Assembly (NCBI RefSeq): GCF_900188425.1
Contig: NZ_FZON01000011.1
Span: 51,046-115,045, forward strand
Origin: Antarctobacter heliothermus
GTDB taxonomy: Bacteria > Pseudomonadota > Alphaproteobacteria > Rhodobacterales > Rhodobacteraceae
Direction: 5' to 3'
Length of the DNA stretch: 64,000 nt
This document shows, piece by piece, positions 8,455 through 17,124 of this stretch. Each line of letters begins with the position of its first letter. The first letter of the stretch is position 1. The notes under the pieces are model-generated. The model searched no databases and was not told where the DNA came from. It saw nothing but the letters and a program-made list of their open reading frames with translations. A program made the translations under genes and the position numbers.

Positions 8455-10644
8455 CTATTGCACCGCCTGCCCCGGCGCCCGCCAGAACAGCGAGATACGC
8501 CGGTTCAGCGCGCGGCCTGCCTCGGTCCCATTGTCGGCCACGGGCCGGGACGGGCCAAAGCCGACCACGTTCATGGCCCCGGCCCGCACACCGCGTTTGG
8601 AGATCTCGACCGCCACCACAACCGCGCGATCGCGGCTGATCGCCCGGTTGGCCGCCTCCGCGCCGAAGGCATCGGTGTGGCCCTCGACCTGCACCTGCAA
8701 ACCGCCCTCTGACACGCAAACGCGCGCCACGGCGGCCAGCGCGTTGACGCCGCGCACCGATCTGGCGTCCAGCCGGGCAGAGCCGGACAAAAAGCGGACC
8801 GGATCCGCGCGTTCGGCCAACAGGCTTTGCCGCGCGCATTCGGCCACCGAGGGCGTGAAATCCAGCACCGGCAACCAGTAGCCCGCCACAAAGACCTGCG
8901 CCAAGCCCAGCGCCACATTGCGCCGCGTGGCACCTGCGGGCGGCCTGTCGGACAACGGGCGCAGGCGCAGGGTGTCCTGCGGGTCCAAAACCGCGCGCAT
9001 CGCCGCGTCGATCTGGGCCAAGTCGACGCCCGGCGACAGCACGGCGTCCAGCGTGATCTGCTCTGGCGTCAGTGTCAGGGTCAGATCCTCAGCCTCTCCC
9101 AGCCAGCGTTCCACGGCCAGCAGAACCGCCGTGGCGCGGGGCAAGGGCATGTCCGCGTCACTGCCCGCCTCACCTGCAACATCGGGCAGGCCCAACAGGT
9201 CCGGCAGTTCGGCTGCCGCTAAATTGCCGGGCAAGGTGCCCTCAATCCGCGCGCCCATCTGCGGGGCATAGGTGAGGGTTGCGTTCAGCATCAGCCCGTC
9301 ATCGACCAATGCAACTGTGCGGCGGAAATCCTGCCCCTGGGGGAGCGCCGCCAACAGCCTATCGACCCGCTCGGCGCGGGCCGGATCGGGCAACAGCGCG
9401 TCCAATGTGACAGAGCCTTGTTCCAACAGCAGCCGCCCCGCGACGACCTCGCCAAAGGCGGCGCTGACCGCGTCCAGCCCAGCGGTCCAGCCGGTGATAT
9501 CCGGGTAAAGAGAGTGCCGCAGGCCGGAAACATCCGCGCCCTTGAATGCGGCGGCCAGCGTGTCTTGCGCCAGATCGACTGGCACAACACCCCGGACCGT
9601 GACCGTGCCATTGCGCCGCTCAAGGTCCAGCCAAAAGGGTTCTGGATCGGTCAGGGGGATCCGCGACACGTCCAACAGGGTGTCACCGGGCAGATTGGCC
9701 CGCAGCGCGTCCAGCGCGCGATCCACCTCCGCGCCGCCGCGCAGGGCAGAGAGGAGCATGGCGGCGGGCGTCACCGTCACCACGCCTTGATCCGCCAGAT
9801 GCAGAACACGCGCAGCGGCCAGCATATGGGCGGCAAGCGCGGGATAGCCCGGATCGACAGGGCCAACGGTCAGGGTTTCGGCGCGGACGCCCGGCCCGAA
9901 GACCTCTGACAGATCCTTGGGGGACAGCGTGGCGGGCAGCTTGCCGCGCAGGCGCACCCCCAGACCCGGCTGCTTTTCCGCGATCAGAACAAAGGGGAGA
10001 CCATCGTCGCGGGCGGTCAGATCCGATGTGACGGTAATGTCCTTGGGCAGCTCCGCAAGCACATGGTCGATGGCCTCCAGATCGGAGGGCCAGAGCGCCA
10101 CACCGCTGATCCGGGCCGTGGTGCCTGTCAGCGTGACCTCGGCCCTATCCAGTTGCGCCGCGACCCGCGCCAGCGACAGGACCGCATCATCCCAGCCGTC
10201 AATCGCCCCACCACTGGCCAGCGCGATGTCCGTCAGCGGTGCGGCGGTCAGGTCAGCCAGAGCCTCCAGCGTAGCGGCACGGCGCACCTGCCCCGCCAGC
10301 GCCATGCCCGCCGCATCCTTTTGCATCGCAAATGTAAACTCTGCGACCTCTGGCAAGACCTCCAGCCGGGCGGTCACGTCTCTGACACCGTCGATCCCGC
10401 GCAATCCGCTTTCGATCTGGCGGCGGACCGCGTGGCTCTGAACCCGGCCCGCGACGGCGATGTCGCGGCCCGTGACGGTCAGGGTTGGTGGGTTGGGCAG
10501 ATCGGCCAGCTGGGCGGTGGCCTGCGCCTGCAACCCCGCCTCTATCGTGGCGTCTTCGCTGGGCACCTGGAACAGGCCAAGCCCCGCCAGTGTCAGAAAG
10601 ATCACCAGCGCGGCCATCGCCTCGACAAGCGCCCTGGCGGTCAT
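8455..10644 (-). CDS. Large BON-repeat/OmpA-like envelope protein
   Basis: I set the start at 10644 (MTARALVEAMAALVIFLTLAGLG), 4 bases after the transaminase stop. The 729-residue product has one N-terminal membrane helix and then several BON-like repeats, for example DIAVAGRVQSHAVRRQIESG at about 45-65 and VTVRGVVPVDLAQDTLAAAF at about 355-375. A C-terminal OmpA-like domain follows (QVEGHTDAFGAEAANRAISRDRA and NRRISLFW). BON domains are thought to bind phospholipid membranes, and OmpA-like domains bind peptidoglycan. The layout recalls mycobacterial ArfA. It is the last gene of the dgcN-dgcA-dat unit, which may be an accident of transcription or a real envelope link. Confidence 0.8.
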   Translation of the reverse strand: MTARALVEAMAALVIFLTLAGLGLFQVPSEDATIEAGLQAQATAQLADLPNPPTLTVTGRDIAVAGRVQSHAVRRQIESGLRGIDGVRDVTARLEVLPEVAEFTFAMQKDAAGMALAGQVRRAATLEALADLTAAPLTDIALASGGAIDGWDDAVLSLARVAAQLDRAEVTLTGTTARISGVALWPSDLEAIDHVLAELPKDITVTSDLTARDDGLPFVLIAEKQPGLGVRLRGKLPATLSPKDLSEVFGPGVRAETLTVGPVDPGYPALAAHMLAAARVLHLADQGVVTVTPAAMLLSALRGGAEVDRALDALRANLPGDTLLDVSRIPLTDPEPFWLDLERRNGTVTVRGVVPVDLAQDTLAAAFKGADVSGLRHSLYPDITGWTAGLDAVSAAFGEVVAGRLLLEQGSVTLDALLPDPARAERVDRLLAALPQGQDFRRTVALVDDGLMLNATLTYAPQMGARIEGTLPGNLAAAELPDLLGLPDVAGEAGSDADMPLPRATAVLLAVERWLGEAEDLTLTLTPEQITLDAVLSPGVDLAQIDAAMRAVLDPQDTLRLRPLSDRPPAGATRRNVALGLAQVFVAGYWLPVLDFTPSVAECARQSLLAERADPVRFLSGSARLDARSVRGVNALAAVARVCVSEGGLQVQVEGHTDAFGAEAANRAISRDRAVVVAVEISKRGVRAGAMNVVGFGPSRPVADNGTEAGRALNRRISLFWRAPGQAVQ

Positions 10645-10648
10645 CGGC

Positions 10649-11512
10649 CTAGATCGCGGCCTTGCGGCTTTCGTCGAGATAGATTTCGCGCAGGCGCAGC
10701 GCGCGCGGCCCGGGTGTGCCGGTGCCCAGCGCGACGCCGTCAATCTCGACCACCGGCATCACAAAGGTCGAGGCGGAGGTGATGAACGCCTCATCCGCGC
10801 CTTGCGCCTCTTCGATGGTAAAGCTGCGCTCTTCGACCTCCATCTGGGCCTCTTTGGCAAAGCGCAGCACGGCGGCGCGGGTGATCCCGTGCAGGATGTC
10901 GTTGGACAGGGCGCGGGTGACGATCCGGTTGCCCTTGATGAAATAGGCGTTGTTGCTGGTGCCTTCGGTGACAAAGCCGTCCTCGACCAGCCATGCGTCG
11001 TCGACGCCGGCCTTTTTGGCCATCATCTTGCCCATCGACGGGTACAGCAGTTGCACCGTCTTGATGTCGCGGCGGCCCCAGCGCTGATCGTCAATCGAGA
11101 TGACCTTGATGCCCTTTTGCGCCGCCGGGCTATTGGCAAGGCCGGGCTTGTTCTGGGTGAACAGGACAATGGTCGAAGGGGTCGTATCGGGGTCAGGAAA
11201 GGCGAAATCGCGGTCATCAGGTGCGCCGCGGGTGATTTGCAGGTACACCAGCCCCTCGGTGATGCCGTTGCGGTCGACCAGTTCGCGGTGGATCTGCAGC
11301 AGGTCGTCCATCCTGACCGGTGCGCGCATATCCAGCTCATCCAGCGAGCGTTGCAGCCGGGTGGCATGGCCTTGGAAATCGATCAGCTTGCCATCCAGGA
11401 CCGACGTCACCTCATAGACGCCGTCGCCCATCAGAAAGGCGCGGTCAAAGATCGAGACCTTGGCCTCGTGCTCGGGCAGGTAGTCTCCGTTGACGTAGAC
11501 GGTGCGGGTCAT
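10649..11512 (-). CDS. dat: D-amino-acid transaminase (class IV aminotransferase)
   Basis: The start at 11512 gives MTRTVYVNGDYLPEHEAKVS, the usual beginning of class IV aminotransferases. In the 287 residues the PLP lysine is K151 in GRRDIKTVQLL, and EGTSNNAYFI supplies the cofactor-binding Glu/Ser/Asn segment. SIFDRAFLMGDGVYE is the typical N-terminal signature. The family covers D-alanine/D-glutamate transaminase, branched-chain aminotransferase and aminodeoxychorismate lyase; I prefer D-amino-acid transaminase from the N-terminal pattern and from the neighbouring D-glutamate genes. Its reaction would exchange amino groups between D-amino acids and 2-oxoglutarate, yielding D-glutamate. Confidence 0.87.
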   Translation of the reverse strand: MTRTVYVNGDYLPEHEAKVSIFDRAFLMGDGVYEVTSVLDGKLIDFQGHATRLQRSLDELDMRAPVRMDDLLQIHRELVDRNGITEGLVYLQITRGAPDDRDFAFPDPDTTPSTIVLFTQNKPGLANSPAAQKGIKVISIDDQRWGRRDIKTVQLLYPSMGKMMAKKAGVDDAWLVEDGFVTEGTSNNAYFIKGNRIVTRALSNDILHGITRAAVLRFAKEAQMEVEERSFTIEEAQGADEAFITSASTFVMPVVEIDGVALGTGTPGPRALRLREIYLDESRKAAI

Positions 11513-11602
11513 GGGCGTGGTCCTCGGACAATGTGTTGCGGGTGTTTTAGGCAGGCACCGGACGCGCCGCAAGCCTTTGGCGCGGCGGCGGCGCGGCGGG
11601 TG

Positions 11603-12568
11603 TCAGCCCCACAGCGCGGCCTCGGGCGGGTGAACGCCCTCAGCGTCATAGCGCAGGGGTGTGTCGCGGTCCTCGGCCAGCAGCAGCGGCCCGTCCAGAT
11701 CGGTGACAGCGGCGCCCTGCGCCAGCAGGACGGCGGGCGCCATCGCCAGCGATGAGCCCACCATGCAGCCAACCATCAGGCCATAGCCCTCGGCCAAGGC
11801 GGCCTTGCGCAGGGCCAGCGCCTCTGTCAGCCCGCCGGTCTTGTCCAGCTTGAGGTTGACCATGTCGTACTTGCCCTTGAGCGCAGGCAGGGACGCGCGG
11901 TCATGACAGCTTTCGTCGGCGCAGACCGGCACCGGGCGGTCCATCCCGATCAAGGCGGCGTCCTCACCGGCAGGCAAGGGCTGCTCGACCAGCGCCACAC
12001 CCAACCGCACCAGATGCGGCGCAAGATCGGCGTAGACGGTCGCACTCCACCCTTCATTGGCATCGACGATGATGCGGGCTTCGGGGGCACCGCGCCGCAC
12101 CGCCTCCAGCCGGGGCATGTCATCAGGCGTGCCCAGCTTGATCTTCAATAAGGGGCGGGCGGCGTGGCGGCGCGCCGCGGCCTCCATGTTGCCAGGCGTG
12201 TCCAGCGACAGCGTATAGGCGGTCAGTTCCGGCCCCGGCGGAGGCATGCCGACGAGATCCCAGACCCGGACGCCAGCGGCCTTGGCCTCCAGATCCCACA
12301 ATGCGCAGTCAACGGCGTTGCGGGCGGCCCCGGCGGGCAGCGCGTCCTGCAGATCCGCGCGAGAGATCCCCTCAGGCAACCCCGCGATCTCAGCCGCCAC
12401 ACTATCCAGCGTCTCGCCATAGCGCGCATAAGGCACACATTCGCCCCGGCCACTCACCCCGCCACGCGTCACCCTTACCGTCAGCACATGTGCCTCGGTC
12501 CGGCTGCCGCGCGAAATGGTAAAGGCCTCGGCCAGCTTGAACACGTCTCGCGATACGCTGATGGTCAT
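11603..12568 (-). CDS. dgcA: N-acetyl-D-glutamate racemase DgcA (enolase superfamily, epimerase type)
   Basis: With the start at 12568 the protein has 321 residues of enolase-superfamily type. It shows KIKLG (the KxK catalytic pair), the three metal ligands in IIVDANEGW, LVEQPLP and CADESCH, and NLKLDKTGG with the second catalytic Lys. These are the marks of the dipeptide epimerase/N-succinylamino-acid racemase group. DgcA of the D-glutamate catabolic pathway converts N-acetyl-D-glutamate to the L form and is encoded next to dgcN, as here. Without that neighbour the call would be L-Ala-D/L-Glu epimerase. The ribosome site AGAGAAGAAGCAGGAG is supplied by a dispersed repeat. Confidence 0.85.
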   Translation of the reverse strand: MTISVSRDVFKLAEAFTISRGSRTEAHVLTVRVTRGGVSGRGECVPYARYGETLDSVAAEIAGLPEGISRADLQDALPAGAARNAVDCALWDLEAKAAGVRVWDLVGMPPPGPELTAYTLSLDTPGNMEAAARRHAARPLLKIKLGTPDDMPRLEAVRRGAPEARIIVDANEGWSATVYADLAPHLVRLGVALVEQPLPAGEDAALIGMDRPVPVCADESCHDRASLPALKGKYDMVNLKLDKTGGLTEALALRKAALAEGYGLMVGCMVGSSLAMAPAVLLAQGAAVTDLDGPLLLAEDRDTPLRYDAEGVHPPEAALWG

Positions 12569-12581
12569 CTCTGCCGCTCCT

Positions 12582-12717
12582 GCTTCTTCTCTGTAAGAAA
12601 TACCCATAGACCACCCCCCCGCGCACGCCACACCCCAGACAATGCGCCCAAAGGGACGGTGGGTGGGGCGCCTTTCGCGCGCAAGCGCGAAACAGCGTCC
12701 GGCCAAAGGCCGGACCG
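12582..12717. repeat. Composite intergenic repeat: TTCTTCT box plus two hairpins
   Basis: The box GCTTCTTCTCTGTAAGAAAT runs from 12582 and continues ACCCATA. It is followed by two perfect stem-loops: TTTCGCGC-GCAA-GCGCGAAA at 12675-12694, and GTCCGGCC-AAA-GGCCGGAC at 12699-12717. The unit lies between dgcN and dgcA. Related boxes occur at 18561, 39192, 44193, 46219 and 54836. Read on the minus strand, the box provides the purine-rich ribosome site of dgcA, and the hairpins could attenuate or process the dgcN-dgcA transcript. Confidence 0.7.
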
Positions 12718-12724
12718 CCCGCCG

Positions 12725-13726
12725 TCAGATGTTTTCCATCGCCTCTGCCAGCCGCTCTGCGCCATGGCGGAACGGATCGACCGTCGGCAGACCCAGTCGG
12801 GCCTCGACCTCGGCGCAATAGCTGACCGCCTCGGCCTCTCCCATGTGCTGGGTGTTGATCGACACGCCCACAACCTGACAGTCCGGGTTCGCCACCCGGG
12901 CCAGCGCCAGCGACAGGTCGCGCACCTCTTCCAGCGTCGGCAGGGCATAGCCCGGCAGACCGCGCATATGGGTGCGCGTCGGCTCATGGCACAGGATCAG
13001 CGCGTCCGGCTGTCCGCCGTGGATCAGCGCCAGCGTCACCCCGGAAAAGCTGACGTGGAACAGGCTGCCCTGCCCCTCGATCACATCCCAATGATCGGCG
13101 TCATTGTCAGGCGTCAGATATTCGATCGACCCGGCCATGAAATCCGCCACCACCGCATCCAGCGGCACGCCGTCGCCGGTGATCAGGATGCCGGTCTGGC
13201 CCGTCGCGCGAAAGGTGCTTTTCATGCCGCGCGCGCGCATCGCCTTGTCCAGCGCCAGTGTCGTGTACATCTTGCCCACCGAGCAATCAGTGCCTACCGC
13301 CAGCACGCGCTTGCCGGTCCGCTTGGTGCCATCGGCAATCGGATACTCGACCTCGGGCACGCGCACATCGTGCAGGGCACGGCCCGTCGCCTCGGCCACG
13401 GCTTTCAGATCCGCCTCGGCGCGCAGCAGGTTGTGCAGGCCAGAGGCCAGGTCCAGCCCCTCTTCCAGTGCCGACACCAGCACCTTTTTCCAAGCCTTGC
13501 TGATTTTGCCGCCCCGGTTGGCCACGCCGATCACCAGCGTTTTGGCCCCGGCGGCCTTTGCCTCTTCCAATGTCATGTCGGGCAGGCCAAGATCGGCCTT
13601 GCAGCCGTCCATGCGGAACTGCCCCACGCAATTTTCCGGCCGCCAGTCGCGGATACCCTGGGCCACCTTGGCCGCAAGCGGATCGGGCGCATCGCCCAGG
13701 AACAACAGATAGGGGGTTTCGATCAT
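12725..13726 (-). CDS. dgcN: D-glutamate N-acetyltransferase DgcN (DUF1611 family)
   Basis: The ATG at 13726 is preferred because CCGGAGGCGACC precedes it; another in-frame ATG lies at 13741. The 333-residue product has an N-terminal domain beginning MIETPYLLFLGDAPDPLAAK and a C-terminal P-loop-like domain with RVLAVGTDCSVGKMYTTLAL and FRATGQTGILITGDGVPLD, the DUF1611 pattern. In the pathway reported for marine Proteobacteria and haloarchaea, DgcN N-acetylates D-glutamate and DgcA racemises the product to N-acetyl-L-glutamate, which can enter arginine or glutamate metabolism. The adjacent dgcA supports this role. The usual regulator gene dgcR is not next to it. Confidence 0.87.
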   Translation of the reverse strand: MIETPYLLFLGDAPDPLAAKVAQGIRDWRPENCVGQFRMDGCKADLGLPDMTLEEAKAAGAKTLVIGVANRGGKISKAWKKVLVSALEEGLDLASGLHNLLRAEADLKAVAEATGRALHDVRVPEVEYPIADGTKRTGKRVLAVGTDCSVGKMYTTLALDKAMRARGMKSTFRATGQTGILITGDGVPLDAVVADFMAGSIEYLTPDNDADHWDVIEGQGSLFHVSFSGVTLALIHGGQPDALILCHEPTRTHMRGLPGYALPTLEEVRDLSLALARVANPDCQVVGVSINTQHMGEAEAVSYCAEVEARLGLPTVDPFRHGAERLAEAMENI

Positions 13727-13936
13727 GGTCGCCTCCGGCATCAGAATTTGCGCGACTCTGCCTCATTTGCCGCGAAACTGCATTGCGTTTCTTCACCTGT
13801 GGCGCAATTTCCTCGAAGTAATCTGTGATTTTGACCCGATATGCCGAAGAATCGTGCATGGACGTCCGGTTGTGCGAATGGCCATTCTCTCTTAGCGTAT
13901 TTCCCCGATTGTCTTTGAAACATCAGAAGGTTGAAT
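13727..13936. promoter_or_regulatory. Divergent intergenic region between dgcN and the ClpP-like gene
   Basis: This 210-base spacer is visibly more AT-rich than its flanks and must carry the promoters of both divergent genes. No confident sigma-70 hexamers or operator palindrome were identified by eye. The right-hand gene has a good ribosome site, AGAAGG, 6 bases before its ATG. Confidence 0.45.
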
Positions 13937-15454
13937 ATGACAAATTGCCATTTCTCCCGATTTGCGGCGGGTTTGCTGACCGCTGCCGGACTTTCCCTTA
14001 CGCAGGCCCCGCCCCTGTCGGCCGCGCAATTCCTCGACGGGGGCGATGCGGATCTGGGCTGTATCCTGACCGTTCAGGGCCCGATCAGATCCGGCGACGC
14101 GGACGGGTTTCGTGCCGCGCTGGACCGCGTTGTCGGCAATCCCTACGCCGGGGAAAGCGATTTTCTGGATCGCTGGGACCAGGTCGGCGGCCTGGCCGTG
14201 CCGCGCATTTGCCTGGACAGCCCCGGCGGGTCATTGGCCGAGGCGCTCAAGATGGCGGATGTTCTGACCGATCAGACTGGCGACAACGGCTATCTTTACA
14301 GTGCGATCGGCACCGCGGTGCCGCGCGACGCCACCTGTCATTCCGCCTGCGCGGTCCTGTTCATGGCCGGCGGCACGCAAAGCGAAAGCTCTGGCGGGCG
14401 CCTGCCCAACCGCGTCCTGCATGCGCAGGGGTCGCTGGGCTTTCACGCGCCGGGACTGGACATCGCGGACGGCAATTATTCTGCCGAAGCGGTCGACCGC
14501 GCCTTTGCCATCGCCGTGCGGTCCATCGGAGAGCTGAGCGACCGGCAGAGCCAGATGCGCTTTCCCGCGACGCTGATGAACCGCATGGTCGCCACCCCGC
14601 CCCAGGACATGTATGTCCTGCAAACCGTGGGCGAGGCATCACAGTGGATGATCGACGTCGTCGGGCTGCCTTATCCGGCCAAGGTCTCACGCGGCCATTT
14701 CGTCAATGCCTGCCTGAACGCCCAGCCCGGTTTGCGCCCCTCCACCGGCTATTACCAGACCTATGCCACGCGCCATGACGGTCCGGGCCGCAGCTTTTTC
14801 AGCGGTCGCCGTCTTGGCGACTACTCGGAAAGCGTTCTGGCGCGGCATTACACGCGCGGCGAGGCAGAGATTGATCTGGGGACGTCGGGTGATTTCGGCG
14901 ACGCCCGTTTCGTCAGCGACCCCGAACCGGCCGAGGACGGGTTGAATTGCGAGGTGAGCTTTGGCGGGCGCTGGCCGATGGACACGCCCATGCGGGGCAA
15001 CACGCGGCGGCTGAGCATTTCCTTTGCGCACGGCGATGCCATGGCGCTGGATCAGGCCGCGCTGTATCCGCCCTGGACCCGCTTTGCCGAGCTGGCCGCC
15101 CGGCACGGGACCGGCGCAGTGCCTGCCGATGCCACGGTCTGGACGGACCGGCGCAGCCTTGAGACCCGGTGCCTTGTCTACAATTCCGCCGATCGCAAGA
15201 CCGATGACGACCCCTGCGATGCCGTGGAAACCGCCCGGTTCACGGGCGATGGCACGATGCAGGTCACGGTGGAGTTCACATGGCCCAGCGGGGCCAGTAC
15301 GGTGGTCCAAATGGACGGCACAGGCCCGCGGATCAACGGCAGTCGCGCGACCAAGCCCTATATCGAGGGGGTCTTTGACATATCGGACCACATGCAGTGC
15401 CTGCGCAACAGCGGATCGGGCAATGCCTTCTGCTTTGACATGCGGGCGTATTGA
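13937..15454 (+). CDS. Secreted protein with ClpP/SppA-like serine peptidase fold, COG3904-like
   Basis: The ATG at 13937 follows AGAAGG by 6 bases. The 505-residue product has a signal peptide ending near SAAQF, then a ClpP-like core. ICLDSPGGSLAEALKMAD (Gly-rich oxyanion loop, about 91-108) is followed by TCHSACAVLFMAGG with Ser136 as the likely nucleophile and by LGFHAPG with His170 as the likely base. The order SPGG, SAC, GxH matches periplasmic COG3904 proteins. The last 200 residues contain several Cys and I do not recognise them. Proteolysis is inferred from motifs only. The gene stands alone, with a terminator after it. Confidence 0.75.
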   Translation: MTNCHFSRFAAGLLTAAGLSLTQAPPLSAAQFLDGGDADLGCILTVQGPIRSGDADGFRAALDRVVGNPYAGESDFLDRWDQVGGLAVPRICLDSPGGSLAEALKMADVLTDQTGDNGYLYSAIGTAVPRDATCHSACAVLFMAGGTQSESSGGRLPNRVLHAQGSLGFHAPGLDIADGNYSAEAVDRAFAIAVRSIGELSDRQSQMRFPATLMNRMVATPPQDMYVLQTVGEASQWMIDVVGLPYPAKVSRGHFVNACLNAQPGLRPSTGYYQTYATRHDGPGRSFFSGRRLGDYSESVLARHYTRGEAEIDLGTSGDFGDARFVSDPEPAEDGLNCEVSFGGRWPMDTPMRGNTRRLSISFAHGDAMALDQAALYPPWTRFAELAARHGTGAVPADATVWTDRRSLETRCLVYNSADRKTDDDPCDAVETARFTGDGTMQVTVEFTWPSGASTVVQMDGTGPRINGSRATKPYIEGVFDISDHMQCLRNSGSGNAFCFDMRAY

Positions 15455-15477
15455 TCCGGCCTCTGCCCCTCCTGTCA

Positions 15478-15511
15478 CCCCCTTGTCTCGGGCAACGACA
15501 GGGGGATTTTT
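15478..15511 (+). terminator. Rho-independent terminator after the ClpP-like gene
   Basis: CCCCCTTGTC pairs with GACAGGGGG (one bulged T) around a 9-base loop, followed by ATTTTT. It lies about 25 bases after the stop codon and before the malyl-CoA lyase gene, separating the two transcripts. Confidence 0.75.
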
Positions 15512-15602
15512 CTGCACCTGCAAAAAGACCTTGCGGGTCGCCGCGCAGTTTTATAACCCTCACGCCAAGATACACGCAATTTTCTGACCGAGAGGCCCTG
15601 AA

Positions 15603-16562
15603 ATGTCGTTCCGCATCCAGCCACCCGCCCCCGCCTGCCCCAACCGCTGCCAATTGTTCGGCCCCGGATCGCGCCCGGCCATCTTTGAAAAGATGGCGGC
15701 CAGCGCGGCGGATGTCATCAACCTTGACCTTGAGGATTCGGTGGCCCCCTCGGACAAGGACAGTGCGCGCGCCAATGTCATCAAGGCGCTGTCGGAGATT
15801 GATTGGGGCAAAAAGACCCTGTCGGTGCGCATCAACGGGCTCGACACGCCATACTGGTATCGCGACGTGGTGGATCTGCTGGAACAGGGCAGCGAACGTC
15901 TTGACCGGATCATGATCCCCAAGGTCGGCTGCGCCGGGGATCTCTATGCGGTGGACGCGCTGGTGACGGCCATTGAGCGCGCCAAGGGCCGGGAAAAGCC
16001 GGTCAAGTTCGAGGTCATCATCGAAAGCGCCGCGGGCATCGCCCATGTGGAGGAAATCGCCGCCGCGTCGCCCCGGCTGGAGGCGATGAGCCTTGGCGCG
16101 GCTGATTTTGCCGCCTCGATGGGCATGGCGACCACCGGCATCGGTGGCACGCAGGAAAACTACTACATGGTCCGCGAGGGCGCGAAACACTGGTCCGACC
16201 CGTGGCACTGGGCGCAGGCCGTGATTGTCGCCGCCTGCCGCACCCATGGCGTGCTGCCGGTTGACGGGCCGTTTGGCGACTTCAGCGATGACGAAGGCTT
16301 CCGCGCGCAGGCGCTGCGCTCCGCCACGCTGGGCATGGTCGGCAAATGGGCGATCCACCCGAAACAGGTCGCCCTGTCAAATGAGGTCTTCACCCCGTCC
16401 GAGGCGGCGGTAAACGAGGCGCGCGAGATCCTTGCCGCCATGGAAGAGGCCAAAGCCAAAGGCGAAGGCGCAACCGTCTACAAGGGTCGCCTGGTCGACA
16501 TCGCCAGCATCAAGCAGGCCGAGGTGATCGTGCGCCAGTCCGAGATGATCGCCGGTCAATAG
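15603..16562 (+). CDS. mcl1: L-malyl-CoA/beta-methylmalyl-CoA lyase
   Basis: The 319 residues closely follow the rhodobacterial Mcl1 pattern: CQLFGPGSRPAIFEKMAASA, VINLDLEDSVAP with the metal-binding acids, SVRINGLDTPYWYRD, EVIIESAAGIAHVEEI, MSLGAADFAASMGM and GKWAIHPKQVALSNEVF. Mcl1 cleaves or forms (2R,3S)-beta-methylmalyl-CoA and L-malyl-CoA in the ethylmalonyl-CoA pathway for acetate and C2 assimilation, and in the 3-hydroxypropionate cycle. It is cytoplasmic and apparently monocistronic. Length is as expected. Confidence 0.95.
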   Translation: MSFRIQPPAPACPNRCQLFGPGSRPAIFEKMAASAADVINLDLEDSVAPSDKDSARANVIKALSEIDWGKKTLSVRINGLDTPYWYRDVVDLLEQGSERLDRIMIPKVGCAGDLYAVDALVTAIERAKGREKPVKFEVIIESAAGIAHVEEIAAASPRLEAMSLGAADFAASMGMATTGIGGTQENYYMVREGAKHWSDPWHWAQAVIVAACRTHGVLPVDGPFGDFSDDEGFRAQALRSATLGMVGKWAIHPKQVALSNEVFTPSEAAVNEAREILAAMEEAKAKGEGATVYKGRLVDIASIKQAEVIVRQSEMIAGQ

Positions 16563-16599
16563 GATCGGTTGCGGCGCGGTCCGGGATGGGCCGCGCCCC

Positions 16600-17052
16600 T
16601 TACGCCCGCTCATCCTTGGGCGACCCCATCACCACATAGGACGTCAGCGTGCGCACCTGCGGCAGCGCGCCCAGAATATCGGTGTGGAAATACTTGTAGG
16701 CGATCAGGTCGGCGACCTCGACCCGCAGCATGTATTCCACCGGGCCGGTGATGTTGTGGCACTCACGCACCTGCGGTGCCGCCGCCATCGCCCGCTCAAA
16801 CGCCTCTTGCGCCGGTTTGGTATGCTGGTTCAGCCCGACGGTGATATAGGCGACAAAACCGATGCCGATCTTGTCGGCGCTCAGCACGGCGCGATAGCCA
16901 CTGATCACCCCGGATTTCTCCAGCGCGGCGGTGCGGCGCAGACAGGCCGAGGGCGACAGCCCTACGCGGTCGGCCAGCGCAAGGTTGCTGAGCCGCCCAT
17001 CGGCAGAGAGTTCGCGCAATATCTTGCGGTCAAGGGCATCCATGTCGCTCAT
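16600..17052 (-). CDS. Lrp/AsnC family transcriptional regulator
   Basis: The first ATG (MSDMDALDRKILRELSADGR) at 17052 is taken as start; a GTG 9 bases upstream is possible. The 150-residue protein has the N-terminal winged helix-turn-helix (NLALADRVGLSPSACLRRTAALEKSGVI) and the C-terminal RAM domain (VRECHNITGPVEYMLRVEV, TLTSYVVMG). It is divergent from a LysE-type exporter with only 72 bases between starts, a common arrangement in which the Lrp protein controls export of an amino acid it senses. Confidence 0.93.
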   Translation of the reverse strand: MSDMDALDRKILRELSADGRLSNLALADRVGLSPSACLRRTAALEKSGVISGYRAVLSADKIGIGFVAYITVGLNQHTKPAQEAFERAMAAAPQVRECHNITGPVEYMLRVEVADLIAYKYFHTDILGALPQVRTLTSYVVMGSPKDERA

Positions 17053-17124
17053 GGATTGCACAGATACGTCAAATACGCCGCAGAATGCAATTTCATGCCG
17101 CCGCTTCGGTGCATTTATTGCGCC

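Noticed and set aside
16684..17124. N-terminal extension of the LysE-type exporter
   Set aside because: This stretch runs antisense through the Lrp-type gene. The natural start is at 17125, where the family pattern begins.
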